Shown: positions 15,733-23,792, counted from the first letter of the stretch. The stretch: 30,642 nt of DNA from a virus (IMGVR_UViG_3300030673_000034:1-30642), one strand, 5' to 3'. Notes: generated by a model from the letters alone, not told the origin. A program made the numbers and translations.

Positions 15733-15759
15733 TATATTGAAAAAATAGTATTATCTTTG
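15733..15759 (+). promoter_or_regulatory. Variant promoter (TATATTG-N12-TATCTTTG) for the 15788 gene
   Basis: -7-like TATCTTTG is at 15752-15759, with TATATTG at 15733-15739 twelve bases upstream. No TTG occurs at the usual 19-base distance. The same arrangement recurs only at 24807-24833, before a related gene. Confidence 0.6.
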
Positions 15760-15787
15760 TTTATTCAAATAATTAAAAAATCAATTT

Positions 15788-16162
15788 ATGAAAACAACAA
15801 CTGAAGTACCTACTACCACAAAGGTAAAGGCTTCCAAAAAGGCTTTAGTACTTGAAGCACAAAAGGCAATTGAAAAGAAGGCTGACAAAAAAGCCACAGT
15901 GATTAAAGAAGTAACACCAACTAACAAAGCAACATTGGTGGAGTCAGTAATCTCAAACCGGGAGGTTAAATACATCTATCCTGAAGATGTGGTTGATACC
16001 TTATCACGTAAATCCTGGAGACAAAAAATCCGTAACCAACTGGACAAGCTGGAAAGGGATATGCTACGTATCAAGGACCAAGAATCAAAAGAATATCGCC
16101 GGGCAAAGAAAGCTTATCTTTCATACCAGTCAACAGTAATGAAAATTGGTAATGCATCCTAA
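15788..16162 (+). CDS. Lys/Ala-rich basic protein, related to the 24876 product
   Basis: In this 124-residue protein, residues 1-55 are Thr, Lys and Ala-rich and probably disordered. Residues about 64-120 form charged helices (VVDTLSRKSWRQKIRNQLDK, then RRAKKAYLSYQ). This C-terminal region aligns by eye with residues 76-136 of the 24876 product: Tyr, acidic residues, L-S/T-x-K, paired Arg, then Lys-rich helix with Tyr. Codons include CGT, CGC, CGG and CTG, the abundant-protein style. I infer a nucleic-acid-binding or structural role. No named family is recognised. It has its own variant promoter. Confidence 0.78.
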   Translation: MKTTTEVPTTTKVKASKKALVLEAQKAIEKKADKKATVIKEVTPTNKATLVESVISNREVKYIYPEDVVDTLSRKSWRQKIRNQLDKLERDMLRIKDQESKEYRRAKKAYLSYQSTVMKIGNAS

Positions 16163-16179
16163 TCTGCTTTTACCTTAAT

Positions 16180-16212
16180 GCTCGGGTTTAGGGTAATTCC
16201 TAATGCCTGAGC
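16180..16212 (+). terminator. Hairpin after the 15788 gene (weak terminator or RNA element)
   Basis: GCTCGGG (16180-16186) pairs with CCTGAGC (16206-16212, one G-U), with a nested TAGG/CCTA inside. No T tract follows, so it may stabilise the 3' end rather than terminate. Confidence 0.4.
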
Positions 16213-16266
16213 AATTACTATTCTCAGACTTATTTCTCTATATCTATAATTATTGACCACTATATC

Positions 16267-16539
16267 ATGCTTGACAAAAAGGAAATACTAAAGACGCGAA
16301 AGGACCTGATTGAGCTCCATAAAAGGTGCTTACTCACTCACTTCACTCAAAGATCACTAAAAGCTAAACACAGGAAAAGATTCTTTAAACTTTATGACTT
16401 ATATGTCACACCCACTAATATCCAATACTACTTCTTCAGGGACTTAGAGTTATTTGTATATGCCCTAGTAACCGATAGGCTGGACGAGATATCAGATTAC
16501 TTCCCTAAACGTAAGGTTAAACGAAAAAAGAATAAGTAA
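16267..16539 (+). CDS. Small basic hypothetical protein
   Basis: This 90-residue, strongly basic protein has a helical N-terminus (KEILKTRKDLIELHKRCLLT), an aromatic middle (NIQYYFFRDLELF) and a Lys/Arg tail (KRKVKRKKNK). No domain is recognised. It is followed after one base by the next gene, starting a tight run up to 18477. No promoter is visible in the 104 bases upstream, which hold only a hairpin and AT-rich DNA. Confidence 0.72.
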   Translation: MLDKKEILKTRKDLIELHKRCLLTHFTQRSLKAKHRKRFFKLYDLYVTPTNIQYYFFRDLELFVYALVTDRLDEISDYFPKRKVKRKKNK

Positions 16540-16540
16540 T

Positions 16541-16942
16541 ATGTACCCAGAAGTAATCAAACACACTTACTTAAATAAATCACAGCTTAACATAAGGGAT
16601 CAGTATGGTAACACCCTACCTTATGAATCAGAGATTGGTGATTATGCTGATACTAATGGAAACCAATCAGACATGCCAGATTCTGACTTTGTCCCAGACT
16701 ACCACATAGAAGGGTTCTTTAGACAAATGCCAGAAGGTAAACAAAGTGAATTTATCATTGCATACCCAGGAAATTGTACAATGTATATAACTGGAGTACC
16801 AAGAAATGCACTAACTATAGAGCCATTCAGAATGGGCTCAGTCAAAAGTAAAATCTACAGCTCATATTGGGAAGACCCAAACAGAGGCTACTTATTCCAA
16901 ATCATTATAAAACCCCAAACTAAACAAGTATTTATACCATGA
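16541..16942 (+). CDS. Hypothetical protein
   Basis: This 133-residue, acidic N-terminal protein (GDYADTNGNQSDMPDSDFVP at about 32-51) has a beta-rich C-terminal half (FIIAYPGNCTMYITGV, later YLFQIIIKP). It has the composition of a small beta-sandwich, but no family is recognised. The ATG sits one base after the preceding stop, and the end overlaps the next gene by ATGA. Confidence 0.75.
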   Translation: MYPEVIKHTYLNKSQLNIRDQYGNTLPYESEIGDYADTNGNQSDMPDSDFVPDYHIEGFFRQMPEGKQSEFIIAYPGNCTMYITGVPRNALTIEPFRMGSVKSKIYSSYWEDPNRGYLFQIIIKPQTKQVFIP

Positions 16943-17295
16943 AGACAACTAAGCAATATGTAGGGCAATTTAGACTTGATCAAGAGAACTTCCAGTTTAA
17001 CCGAGAAGAATTTCTTGCAATGTTAAACCAAGAATTTCTAGGAAAAATAGGTGTACTCCAATTGGGGGTCATAACCTACCCCAAGTTCAGGAACTGCGTT
17101 AAAGAAATTGAAACAAAGTTCTGGGCAATATCAAATAAAAAGGTAGGTCAACCATTCTCAGATAAGCTATGGTCTGCTTTCTTTGCAGTATATGTTATAA
17201 AAGTAAGGGCAGAACTATTCCCTGATATTGAGAAAAGCATCACGGAGAAAAGAGAACAACACATTGCTAGAAGAGAGGCAACAATGACAACATGA
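16939..17295 (+). CDS. Hypothetical protein
   Basis: This 118-residue protein is helical with aromatic residues (ENFQFNREEFLAMLNQEFLG, 16-35). The C-terminal charged helix (DIEKSITEKREQHIARREA) may be a coiled coil. No family is recognised. It is coupled by ATGA at both ends to its neighbours. Confidence 0.72.
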   Translation: MKTTKQYVGQFRLDQENFQFNREEFLAMLNQEFLGKIGVLQLGVITYPKFRNCVKEIETKFWAISNKKVGQPFSDKLWSAFFAVYVIKVRAELFPDIEKSITEKREQHIARREATMTT

Positions 17296-17585
17296 AAAAA
17301 CGTATAATAGAAGACCTACATGGTCATATCTTTGAAATGGGGGCTTATAGCATCATGGATGTTATACCCCCACCCAATACCTTTGGGGTAAACGAGAATA
17401 GGGTCTTTGACAGGGATATAACATCACAGACATCCTTCATATTAATAAATTATGGAGAGAATAAGGAGAGCTTTGCTTATACCTTTTATGAGAACAGGGT
17501 TTATGTATATGGGCTATTAACCATTATAGGTTATAATCAGAAAAACGATATAAGACATGTCAAAGAAAAAAGTTACAGAGGTTAA
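17292..17585 (+). CDS. Hypothetical protein
   Basis: This 97-residue protein is probably beta-rich (TSFILINYGENKESFAYTFY, then RVYVYGLLTIIGY). No motif is recognised. The ATG overlaps the previous stop (ATGA). The last 29 bases overlap the start of the acidic-tailed gene in another frame. Confidence 0.7.
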   Translation: MKKRIIEDLHGHIFEMGAYSIMDVIPPPNTFGVNENRVFDRDITSQTSFILINYGENKESFAYTFYENRVYVYGLLTIIGYNQKNDIRHVKEKSYRG

Positions 17586-18477
17586 GGAGGTAAAGTACCA
17601 CTCAGATGGTAAAGTAAGGTTACCAAGGGCATTCGGTATAACACAGTTGATGGCCCCCTATTCTAAACTACCAGAACCCCAACAGTTAGAACTCTTAACA
17701 AAGGTCCAGGATTATGTAATACAACAATGGTTCTTGGGTAATGGTAACCTATGTGGGTTAAGCTTAAGTACTTATGCCTTAGCTAATTTCCTACATTGTG
17801 AACCAGATAGAGTACAACTATTTATGAGGGACAGGGTACTATCAGCAAAGATATGGGACTCTAGTAAACAAAAAGAACTACTGGAAGGTATACTTGGTCA
17901 ACAACTATCTTGGGTACTAGAAGATAGGATGGAAGCCCAGAGCCAACTAGATTTACTTAAAAGGGCACAGGGTGATACTTACAAAGCTTTTATATCTGGA
18001 GAGGTTAACAAAGCAATTAAACTTAAATTAGAATCCAGTACTGCACTGCAATCAGTATTTAGAAGTATAGCCGGTGGAAGTACAGTTAATGTATTTAATC
18101 AATTAAACGTACAGAACAATGGGAACCCAGCAGCATCAGGTGTAACCCAGGCAGAAGCTCTAGCAATTATTGATGAAAATTATTCATTATTAGCACTTGA
18201 AAAAGGGGCAAAGCTTTACTTGGAAGAACACTATGAACTAGATGAATTGCCAGTAGTAGTTGCGGGAGAGCAATCAGGTATAAATACTGACAAAGAAGGT
18301 TTAAAAATAATGAGAAAAGATATTGCCAAGGTAGTTGATAATTATAAGGCTAATTTGGATGGAGGCGGGAATGATGAAGACTTCCATGATCTTAGAAGGG
18401 AGGTTGAATTAAGTATTGATGAAGATGAAGAAGACCCAGAATTTATTGACTATGAAGATGAATCTGATGAAGATTGA
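17557..18477 (+). CDS. HTH protein with acidic tail; possible small terminase subunit
   Basis: In this 306-residue protein, residues 1-20 are basic. Residues about 62-98 contain a helix-turn-helix-like stretch (LCGLSLSTYALANFLHCEPD, then RVQLFMRDRV). A helical core with an oligomerisation-like segment follows (about 120-170), then STVNVFNQLNVQNN (175-188) and a long acidic tail (DEDEEDPEFIDYEDESDED). A DNA-binding N-terminus, oligomerising centre and a segment like the one often seen before the C-terminus of small terminases make a packaging role possible. A transcription regulator is the main alternative. No large terminase is in the window to support packaging. A strong terminator follows. 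Confidence 0.8.
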   Translation: MSKKKVTEVKEVKYHSDGKVRLPRAFGITQLMAPYSKLPEPQQLELLTKVQDYVIQQWFLGNGNLCGLSLSTYALANFLHCEPDRVQLFMRDRVLSAKIWDSSKQKELLEGILGQQLSWVLEDRMEAQSQLDLLKRAQGDTYKAFISGEVNKAIKLKLESSTALQSVFRSIAGGSTVNVFNQLNVQNNGNPAASGVTQAEALAIIDENYSLLALEKGAKLYLEEHYELDELPVVVAGEQSGINTDKEGLKIMRKDIAKVVDNYKANLDGGGNDEDFHDLRREVELSIDEDEEDPEFIDYEDESDED

Positions 18478-18492
18478 TTATCATTGACAACC

Positions 18493-18527
18493 AAGCCCCA
18501 TCTCTTAACCTAGATGGGGCTTCTTTA
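18493..18527 (+). terminator. Strong terminator after the acidic-tailed HTH gene
   Basis: AAGCCCCATCT (18493-18503) pairs perfectly with AGATGGGGCTT (18512-18522) around an 8-base loop, then CTTTAT. This 11-bp stem is the strongest terminator in the window and closes the 16267-18477 run. Confidence 0.88.
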
Positions 18528-18542
18528 TGTTATATAGGGTAA

Positions 18543-18572
18543 TTGCATATTGAAATAAAATGATTATATTTG
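18543..18572 (+). promoter_or_regulatory. Bacteroidota-type promoter for the 18604 operon
   Basis: -33 TTG is at 18543-18545, with a 19-base spacer and -7 TATATTTG at 18565-18572, then CA. It lies directly behind the terminator. Confidence 0.87.
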
Positions 18573-18603
18573 CATATTAATAATTAAATAAAAAATAAAG
18601 CCC

Positions 18604-19245
18604 ATGAACGCAGACCAATTAAGCTTAATCAAACATTACCTAAAAGCTGGTATGAATCTTCACCTAAGATTCTATACTGGACCCATGCATGGTACAAGGG
18701 AAGTTACCCCAGTAAAAATACTCAAATTAGTATTTGAAAACAAAGGGTACTGGTTTAAAACAGATGGAGGTGACTTCCTTACGTACAGTACACCCCTTAC
18801 CAGTATAGCAATTGAAGTTGCAGGGAGTTATCAACCTCTATTTGATACTAATGGTAATACCCTAATAAGGCAAAGCCCAATGGATAAATTCACAGCAACC
18901 TACTACCACTATATTGTATCACAATTTGATTTGGTAAGACCTGGTAGTATGGTAATCATTGACAACATTAATTACAAAGCATTAGGCAGGGTAATTAACA
19001 AAGGTAACTATGGTGATCTAATGCCCATATTCCAGGACATCCATAAAAAGAAACTAAAGAACTTATCCCATGTAGATATGAAAGATACTGGGATAACACC
19101 AGATGATATTATCTTCGATGTAGTGGTAATAAAAATGAAACTGGAAGAAAGGCTATCTGGGATGCCAAAGGTAACTGACATAACCTTTATAGTACCCTTC
19201 AATATGGTATCAGAACTAGGTTTTACAATAACAGAATTAATTTAA
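18604..19245 (+). CDS. Hypothetical protein
   Basis: This 213-residue protein looks mixed alpha/beta. The N-terminal beta-rich part (YWFKTDGGDFLTYSTPLTSI, 54-73) is followed by strands and Lys-rich helices. The ending TFIVPFNMVSELGFTITELI is hydrophobic but not a clear membrane helix. No family is recognised. It is first in a two-gene operon driven by the promoter at 18543. The next gene starts 5 bases after its stop. Confidence 0.8.
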   Translation: MNADQLSLIKHYLKAGMNLHLRFYTGPMHGTREVTPVKILKLVFENKGYWFKTDGGDFLTYSTPLTSIAIEVAGSYQPLFDTNGNTLIRQSPMDKFTATYYHYIVSQFDLVRPGSMVIIDNINYKALGRVINKGNYGDLMPIFQDIHKKKLKNLSHVDMKDTGITPDDIIFDVVVIKMKLEERLSGMPKVTDITFIVPFNMVSELGFTITELI

Positions 19246-19250
19246 AGACA

Positions 19251-19946
19251 ATGAGTAAAAGAGACAGAGACTGGACTATGCCAGTATTAATTGCATTTAA
19301 CAAAGGGGAATGGACAGGTTATGAATTACTTATGAGAGCTATTGAAAGGATGACCTCAGTATGCAGCATACCCAAGTATGAACTATTTAAAAAAGTATTA
19401 AAGGAGTACCACAAGTACAGGTCAATATATGATATGGACCATAATTCACCTTCACTATTAATATGCAGGATGCTTAGCCTTGCTAAAACATGTACTATGT
19501 TAACAGTGCCACAAACTGAACTAGATATCAGGAATATTATGTCGGATATAACCCTGCCATACCATGCAAATTCAAGGTACCCAATTTTACCTAATCTTAT
19601 GCTAGAACACCTGGGTAAACTATTTGATGATTCTACCATGTATATAAATAAAAATATACTTGGCCCTGATCAATCCTTTTCTGATATAAAGGAGATATTT
19701 ATAAGGAACTTCTCTATCAGCTATTTTTCCAACTGGCAGAATAACATAGTAGAGCCAAGGCCCTGGATATTATTATGCATAGAACAAATACTGCTAGTAG
19801 TCCCAGATAATAGTAAATTAGCCTGCTCAAATTTGATCAATCGATCAGCAGAAGAAATAGCAAAAGACCCAAGAACTTTTGCTAATACTACTTCTATGCA
19901 ACCCAGTATAGTATCAAGATTCTGGTATGCTTTAGGCTTTAGATAA
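19251..19946 (+). CDS. Hypothetical helical protein
   Basis: This 231-residue protein is predominantly helical, with many Leu, Ile and Tyr (LLMRAIERMTSVCSIPKYEL, 26-45) and cysteines at several helix positions. No membrane segment or known motif is seen. It is second of the 18604 operon. A hairpin that overlaps the next promoter follows. Confidence 0.78.
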   Translation: MSKRDRDWTMPVLIAFNKGEWTGYELLMRAIERMTSVCSIPKYELFKKVLKEYHKYRSIYDMDHNSPSLLICRMLSLAKTCTMLTVPQTELDIRNIMSDITLPYHANSRYPILPNLMLEHLGKLFDDSTMYINKNILGPDQSFSDIKEIFIRNFSISYFSNWQNNIVEPRPWILLCIEQILLVVPDNSKLACSNLINRSAEEIAKDPRTFANTTSMQPSIVSRFWYALGFR

Positions 19947-19953
19947 TACACCT

Positions 19954-19991
19954 TGCAATGGGCTCTAATTTAGTTATTAGAGTTCATTGCA
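19954..19991 (+). terminator. Bipartite hairpin overlapping a promoter
   Basis: TGCAATG (19954-19960) and CTCTAAT (19963-19969) pair with ATTAGAG (19976-19982) and CATTGCA (19985-19991), with a GG/TT internal pair (wobble). AT-rich DNA follows. The 3' arm includes the TTG of the next promoter. Confidence 0.7.
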
Positions 19992-20016
19992 TATTAATAT
20001 AAATGTATTATATTTG
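19987..20016 (+). promoter_or_regulatory. Bacteroidota-type promoter for the 20045 operon
   Basis: -33 TTG is at 19987-19989, with a 19-base spacer and -7 TATATTTG at 20009-20016, then CA. It overlaps the terminator hairpin. It rules out the in-frame ATG at 20003, which lies inside the promoter. Confidence 0.87.
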
Positions 20017-20044
20017 CATTCAATCAATTTTAAATATAAACACA

Positions 20045-20248
20045 ATGGCCGCATTTAAAGTCAAATTTCATGGTATATCTAAATCATTAAGCCAGCCTTA
20101 TATAAGCATGGCAGTTCCTGGTAAGCTTAGGCAACGTAAACTATCTCCAGTAGAGATAAAAACACACATAGAATGTAATTCCTTAGAAGACGTTCTACCT
20201 ACACTAGAAAAGTATTATACAAACATCACAGGACTAAAAATTAAATAA
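20045..20248 (+). CDS. Small basic hypothetical protein
   Basis: This 67-residue protein (MAAFKVKFHGISKSLSQPY at the start) is basic, probably beta then helix. The frame is open upstream to an ATG at 20003, but that codon lies between the -33 and -7 elements, before any transcript start. The true start is 20045, after an A-rich leader (taaatataaacaca). No family is recognised. The next gene begins one base after the stop. Confidence 0.78.
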   Translation: MAAFKVKFHGISKSLSQPYISMAVPGKLRQRKLSPVEIKTHIECNSLEDVLPTLEKYYTNITGLKIK

Positions 20249-20249
20249 C

Positions 20250-20876
20250 ATGGCACAATGTAAATATTGCTACCAAGATCTTGAAACACCCAATGTAGAA
20301 ACATGCCCTAATTGTTCAGATGCTATTTACCAACTTACTGAGGTTGGAATATCCTCTGAAATTGCTGGTATAGCATTTAGAACCTTACTCAGAATTGGTT
20401 ATGGAAAACCTACAGAAAAAGAAATTGAACACAAACACAGAGGTATAATAATAGTAGGCCATAAATCAGGCTCCTGGGGTATCTCTGGGGGTATGGTTAG
20501 AAGTTTAGCTCAACCCCATCAACCCCATCAACCAGACTCAATGGACCCTGGTATCCATGGTATGCCCCTAGAGCACACCATATTGATAGGTGGATTTGGT
20601 ACTGACCTATTGGGAATAATGGAGAGAGCAGAACTATTCCACCCAGACTTTAGAGACTATGAATTAGAAGCGCCCACATTACACATATCACCCCAGACTA
20701 CGGAAACTTTAAAGGCAGCCAGTAACAAGTTAATAGAAATAGGTCAGAAATTTGAAGAACTTCACTTCTCAAAAATTGATTTTGAAGTACCACAACCAAA
20801 AGAAATTTACCCACACAAATTACAGGAAAGAAAATACATGCCAAACAAAACCTATAAAAACAAAAAACGCAAATGA
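20250..20876 (+). CDS. Zinc-ribbon-containing unknown protein
   Basis: This 208-residue protein has four cysteines in two CxxC knuckles, CKYC (4-7) and CPNC (19-22), which form a short zinc ribbon at the N-terminus. The rest includes Gly-rich strands (GIIIVGHKSGSWGISGG, 65-81), a Gln-Pro-His repeat (QPHQPHQP, near 88-95, encoded by a 9-base repeat) and a basic C-terminus. It likely binds nucleic acid or a protein through the ribbon. The function of the larger part is unknown. It overlaps the next gene by four bases and lies second in the 20045 operon. Confidence 0.8.
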   Translation: MAQCKYCYQDLETPNVETCPNCSDAIYQLTEVGISSEIAGIAFRTLLRIGYGKPTEKEIEHKHRGIIIVGHKSGSWGISGGMVRSLAQPHQPHQPDSMDPGIHGMPLEHTILIGGFGTDLLGIMERAELFHPDFRDYELEAPTLHISPQTTETLKAASNKLIEIGQKFEELHFSKIDFEVPQPKEIYPHKLQERKYMPNKTYKNKKRK

Positions 20877-21547
20877 ATGACTCCAATGAAAATTTAAAAG
20901 TAAAAGAGATCACTGTAATGTCCAAGACATTTCTTGATCTACCATCAGTAGTTGCTGACATCAATTTCCAGATAAACCTTAGTAAAGAACTATCAAGGCT
21001 ATCAGCAAACAGTACTAATGCCCAGGTGCAAATTAACGAAAAGAGGAGTAAGCTTATTAATGAAGGTAAGATCTCCAATGCTCATACCTTAAGACTAAAG
21101 AGAACTACCTATGATACCTTTGAAGAACTGGGCTATCTAGGTAATGATAAATTCTCTGAAGAGTACATCTTAATCTCTGAAAAGAAATCCAAACTACCTT
21201 CTGTCCAAAGAGAACTAATTATTGATACCTGCAACAATGCTATCAGGAAAATGGTTGCAGGCTACTCAATAAGGTTATACGTTGGGATGAACTTTGGAAC
21301 TAAGAACTCTTCAGCTAGGGGTTATATCCAGGATATAAATCAGGAAGGTAATACCATCCATATTGAACGTACAACTAGGACACTTAACCCAGATGGTAAT
21401 ATGTATAGTACCAAACTTGAGAAATGGGACCTAAAGAAAACTATCGAAAGCTTTCAATCAGGCAGGTACTATGCTAAAGATGGGAGTAAATTTATTGAAG
21501 CTGGTTTTCCACCTAAAGACATTGATCCAAATGACCAACCTAAGTAA
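20873..21547 (+). CDS. Hypothetical protein
   Basis: In this 224-residue protein, the N-terminal half is helical and charged (VADINFQINLSKELSRL, then KRSKLINEGKI). The C-terminal half (about 130-185) has beta-hairpin character (SIRLYVGMNFGT, SARGYIQDINQEGNTIHIER), a possible small OB- or SH3-like barrel. No family is recognised. It is coupled to the zinc-ribbon gene by ATGA. Confidence 0.77.
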   Translation: MNDSNENLKVKEITVMSKTFLDLPSVVADINFQINLSKELSRLSANSTNAQVQINEKRSKLINEGKISNAHTLRLKRTTYDTFEELGYLGNDKFSEEYILISEKKSKLPSVQRELIIDTCNNAIRKMVAGYSIRLYVGMNFGTKNSSARGYIQDINQEGNTIHIERTTRTLNPDGNMYSTKLEKWDLKKTIESFQSGRYYAKDGSKFIEAGFPPKDIDPNDQPK

Positions 21548-22052
21548 AAAATACAGCAACCTTGCTAAGACAGTAAGGATAAATAACCATAATGATATGA
21601 AAAGGTATCCCACCACTGGTACACCAGAAGATGAGGCAGTAAGACTAATCAATAAATTCATATGCTTTGCTCCTGACCTACAAAGGGCTAAACAATGTGC
21701 TATTGCTTGCATACAGGAAAAAGAGAGATCCTTAACTGAGTATGGCCAGAATAGCATGGAATTACAAAACATGGACTTCGAATGGAGGTTCCTAGATAAA
21801 TGTAAAGAAGCTATAGCTAAATGGGAACCTGGTGAAAAGAGCCCTACATTAAGAGCTTCATACAGGGATATGGAACACCAGTTACAGCAGAACCACATAG
21901 TAAAACATCAACTTGATATGGTATATGCAGCAGGGCAGGAATCCATTGAGGTAGTATTAAATCCAAGGCAGTACTCACTAGAACCTAAAGATGCCATCTT
22001 AGATAAAGCCCTAAAAGCAATGTCTGCATGGTTACTATATCAACTTCACTAA
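21531..22052 (+). CDS. Hypothetical helical protein
   Basis: This protein has 173 residues from the chosen start. An in-frame ATG occurs earlier at 21471, but that would overlap the previous gene by 77 bases and add hydrophobic residues translated from the other gene's frame. 21531 overlaps only 17 bases. The sequence is helical, with Cys and Lys in the middle (RAKQCAIACIQEKERSL) and a C-terminal AMSAWLLYQLH. No family is recognised. It is last in the 20045 operon. Confidence 0.77.
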   Translation: MTNLSKKYSNLAKTVRINNHNDMKRYPTTGTPEDEAVRLINKFICFAPDLQRAKQCAIACIQEKERSLTEYGQNSMELQNMDFEWRFLDKCKEAIAKWEPGEKSPTLRASYRDMEHQLQQNHIVKHQLDMVYAAGQESIEVVLNPRQYSLEPKDAILDKALKAMSAWLLYQLH

Positions 22053-22066
22053 GCCTTTTTATAATT

Positions 22067-22096
22067 TTGATTATTGAATAAAATGTATTATATTTG
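22067..22096 (+). promoter_or_regulatory. Bacteroidota-type promoter for the 22120 operon
   Basis: -33 TTG is at 22067-22069, with a 19-base spacer and -7 TATATTTG at 22089-22096. An in-frame GTG at 22096 overlaps the last base of -7, so it cannot be the start. ATG 22120 is the start. Confidence 0.86.
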
Positions 22097-22119
22097 TGAA
22101 TCATTTAAAATATAAAAAT

Positions 22120-22464
22120 ATGAATAGCGAATCACGGAACATCTACCTAATCACTACTTACCATCTAGCTTTTCATAAAGTAAAGCTAGAAGCTATAGTC
22201 CTACCAGAGGAATTGAGGAACAACATAAACCTATTAGTTGCTACCTGGGCCCATGCTAATATGAAATTACCAAAAATAAAAAGGCTATATGAACATTACC
22301 AAGTAGTGAACTTGGTTAATTCTATATGTACCATACATGTAATGGAACAAGGAGAAACACAGGATGACTTCTCTGGCCTAATAGAACTCAACACAACAAG
22401 GCATAGCAAACTCAATGGTAATGCAGTATTCAACTATATAAAAGAACTCAACAATCAAAAATAA
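22120..22464 (+). CDS. Hypothetical protein
   Basis: This 114-residue protein is helical with central hydrophobic stretches (NLLVATWAHANMKLPKIKRL). No motif is recognised. Start 22120 is chosen because the earlier in-frame GTG is part of the promoter. It is first of a run of five small genes to 23562 with gaps of 1-13 bases. Confidence 0.75.
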   Translation: MNSESRNIYLITTYHLAFHKVKLEAIVLPEELRNNINLLVATWAHANMKLPKIKRLYEHYQVVNLVNSICTIHVMEQGETQDDFSGLIELNTTRHSKLNGNAVFNYIKELNNQK

Positions 22465-22467
22465 ATC

Positions 22468-22722
22468 ATGAAAGAAGCTATTATTCAAGAACTAATATGG
22501 GTTAAGGCCAATATAGTTAAACCAGAGGTATTATACTCAGATGAGCATACCATATCTACATTAATTGCTACTAGCGAAATTGGTGATATAATTGCCTCTC
22601 ATATATATGAAAATGATACCTATGAGTTAAGGGCAGAACTAGAATCAGGTGTACAGGACCCAGACAACATCACCTATCAAGTAATCACAAAAGAGACATA
22701 TAATTTACTAACCACTGATTAA
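22468..22722 (+). CDS. Small acidic hypothetical protein
   Basis: This 84-residue, acidic protein is helical then beta (SEIGDIIASHIYENDTYELR). No motif is recognised. It starts 3 bases after the previous stop. Confidence 0.72.
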   Translation: MKEAIIQELIWVKANIVKPEVLYSDEHTISTLIATSEIGDIIASHIYENDTYELRAELESGVQDPDNITYQVITKETYNLLTTD

Positions 22723-22735
22723 AAGCGACAACATT

Positions 22736-22924
22736 ATGGCAAAGAGATCACCAAAAACAGGAAAAGGCTTCAGCTTAGACTGCAGCTATTATGATAAGGA
22801 ATTTGACACAGTAGAAGAATTGGTAGAATCCTGCATGGACTCAGGAATGGACCCCAATTACACTATTACAAGAGATGGCAAACTAACACCAGATACTTTA
22901 ATCGACCAATACCCAGCAGAATAA
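22736..22924 (+). CDS. Small hypothetical protein
   Basis: This 62-residue protein has a basic N-terminus (MAKRSPKTGKGFS) and an acidic remainder with two cysteines (16 and 33). Its size and compactness suggest a small binding protein. No family is recognised. One base separates it from the exported protein. Confidence 0.7.
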   Translation: MAKRSPKTGKGFSLDCSYYDKEFDTVEELVESCMDSGMDPNYTITRDGKLTPDTLIDQYPAE

Positions 22925-22925
22925 C

Positions 22926-23165
22926 ATGAAAAAAATATTTATCCTAATAGGGCTAATAGCCTTAACTGCTAGTTCACCAATCCACGTAGCACAAGGTGGA
23001 TTCTTTGCTGTAGAAATGACAACATTTAAAGTTAATGATATGACATATGGAGTATTCTATTCAAACTCCACTAGAAGTCGTACTTCTGCTTCACCTTGCG
23101 TAGTAAACATTACCAAGGACCAACTCGAATGCAACTACCTTCGTAAACAACTTAACAAAAAATAA
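22926..23165 (+). CDS. Small exported protein (signal peptide)
   Basis: This 79-residue protein starts with MKKIFILIGLIALTASS: two Lys, a hydrophobic core and small residues, which together form a classic Sec signal. Cleavage is likely before about residue 23 (IHVAQ). The mature part of about 57 residues has two cysteines (58 and 69), which could form a disulfide in the periplasm, and a beta-rich segment (FAVEMTTFKVNDMTYGVFY). There is no lipobox. A role at the envelope, such as lysis control or superinfection exclusion, is only a guess from location. Confidence 0.75.
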   Translation: MKKIFILIGLIALTASSPIHVAQGGFFAVEMTTFKVNDMTYGVFYSNSTRSRTSASPCVVNITKDQLECNYLRKQLNKK

Positions 23166-23166
23166 C

Positions 23167-23562
23167 ATGAACAATACAGAACTATTAAAACTAGAAGAAG
23201 CTCATAACCGGGCAAAGAATTACGTAGAGTCATTCCTTAATGGTAGACTTACTATAGAGCAATTCAGGTATCGTATGGTACAGCTAGTAAGGCAATCCAC
23301 TATTGATGCCTTCACTTTAAACGATGGTATACTATTAGTAAACCAATTACTAGATGAGTATATCTCAGACCCAGTAATGTACCGCTACAATATCTGGGAT
23401 GCATCCCTTCAAGAACTAAGCATCATAAGCTTATTCAACCCGAATGGTATGATAGAACCAGGGGAAGAAAAAGAGACTCCCAAGAAGGAATCAGTATCTC
23501 AACAAAAACAAAGGTACCTGGATGAAAAGGAAGGTACAATGACTGGGCCACGTTCTCATTAA
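23167..23562 (+). CDS. Hypothetical helical protein
   Basis: This 131-residue protein is helical (LEEAHNRAKNYVESFLNGRL at the start) with a charged, flexible C-terminus (EEKETPKKESVSQQKQRYL). No family is recognised. It is last of the 22120 operon, and a strong terminator follows. Confidence 0.75.
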   Translation: MNNTELLKLEEAHNRAKNYVESFLNGRLTIEQFRYRMVQLVRQSTIDAFTLNDGILLVNQLLDEYISDPVMYRYNIWDASLQELSIISLFNPNGMIEPGEEKETPKKESVSQQKQRYLDEKEGTMTGPRSH

Positions 23563-23580
23563 GTAATAAACCCACCAGCT

Positions 23581-23613
23581 AAGGCCTATTCCATTAAGGG
23601 GTAGGCCTTTTTT
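23581..23613 (+). terminator. Strong terminator after the 22120 operon
   Basis: AAGGCCTATTCC (23581-23592) pairs with GGGGTAGGCCTT (23598-23609, two G-U pairs) over a 5-base loop, then six T. This is a canonical intrinsic terminator. The rest of the 268-base gap to 23831 holds only AT-rich DNA and a promoter. Confidence 0.9.
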
Positions 23614-23784
23614 GTGGATTGAAAAAGTGGATGCAACACCCAATGGCCTCACTTACTAGTATTTCCATATTTACAATGCATATATAATCTTAGCTTGTAA
23701 GCATAGTTTTTACTAGGAAGATTGCCTAACCCTTATTAAATTGATAATATTTTGTATTAATATATATATGTCAGAAAATATTAT

Positions 23785-23792
23785 TATATTTG
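23785..23792 (+). promoter_or_regulatory. Promoter -7 element before the 23831 gene
   Basis: TATATTTG is followed by CA, as in the other promoters. No TTG lies 19 bases upstream (TAT there). The nearest TTG is 30 bases upstream, at 23752-23754. It is probably a weaker or differently regulated promoter. Confidence 0.6.

Noticed and set aside
20003-20044. Extended start for the 20045 gene
   Set aside because: The ATG at 20003 lies between the -33 and -7 elements, upstream of any likely transcription start.
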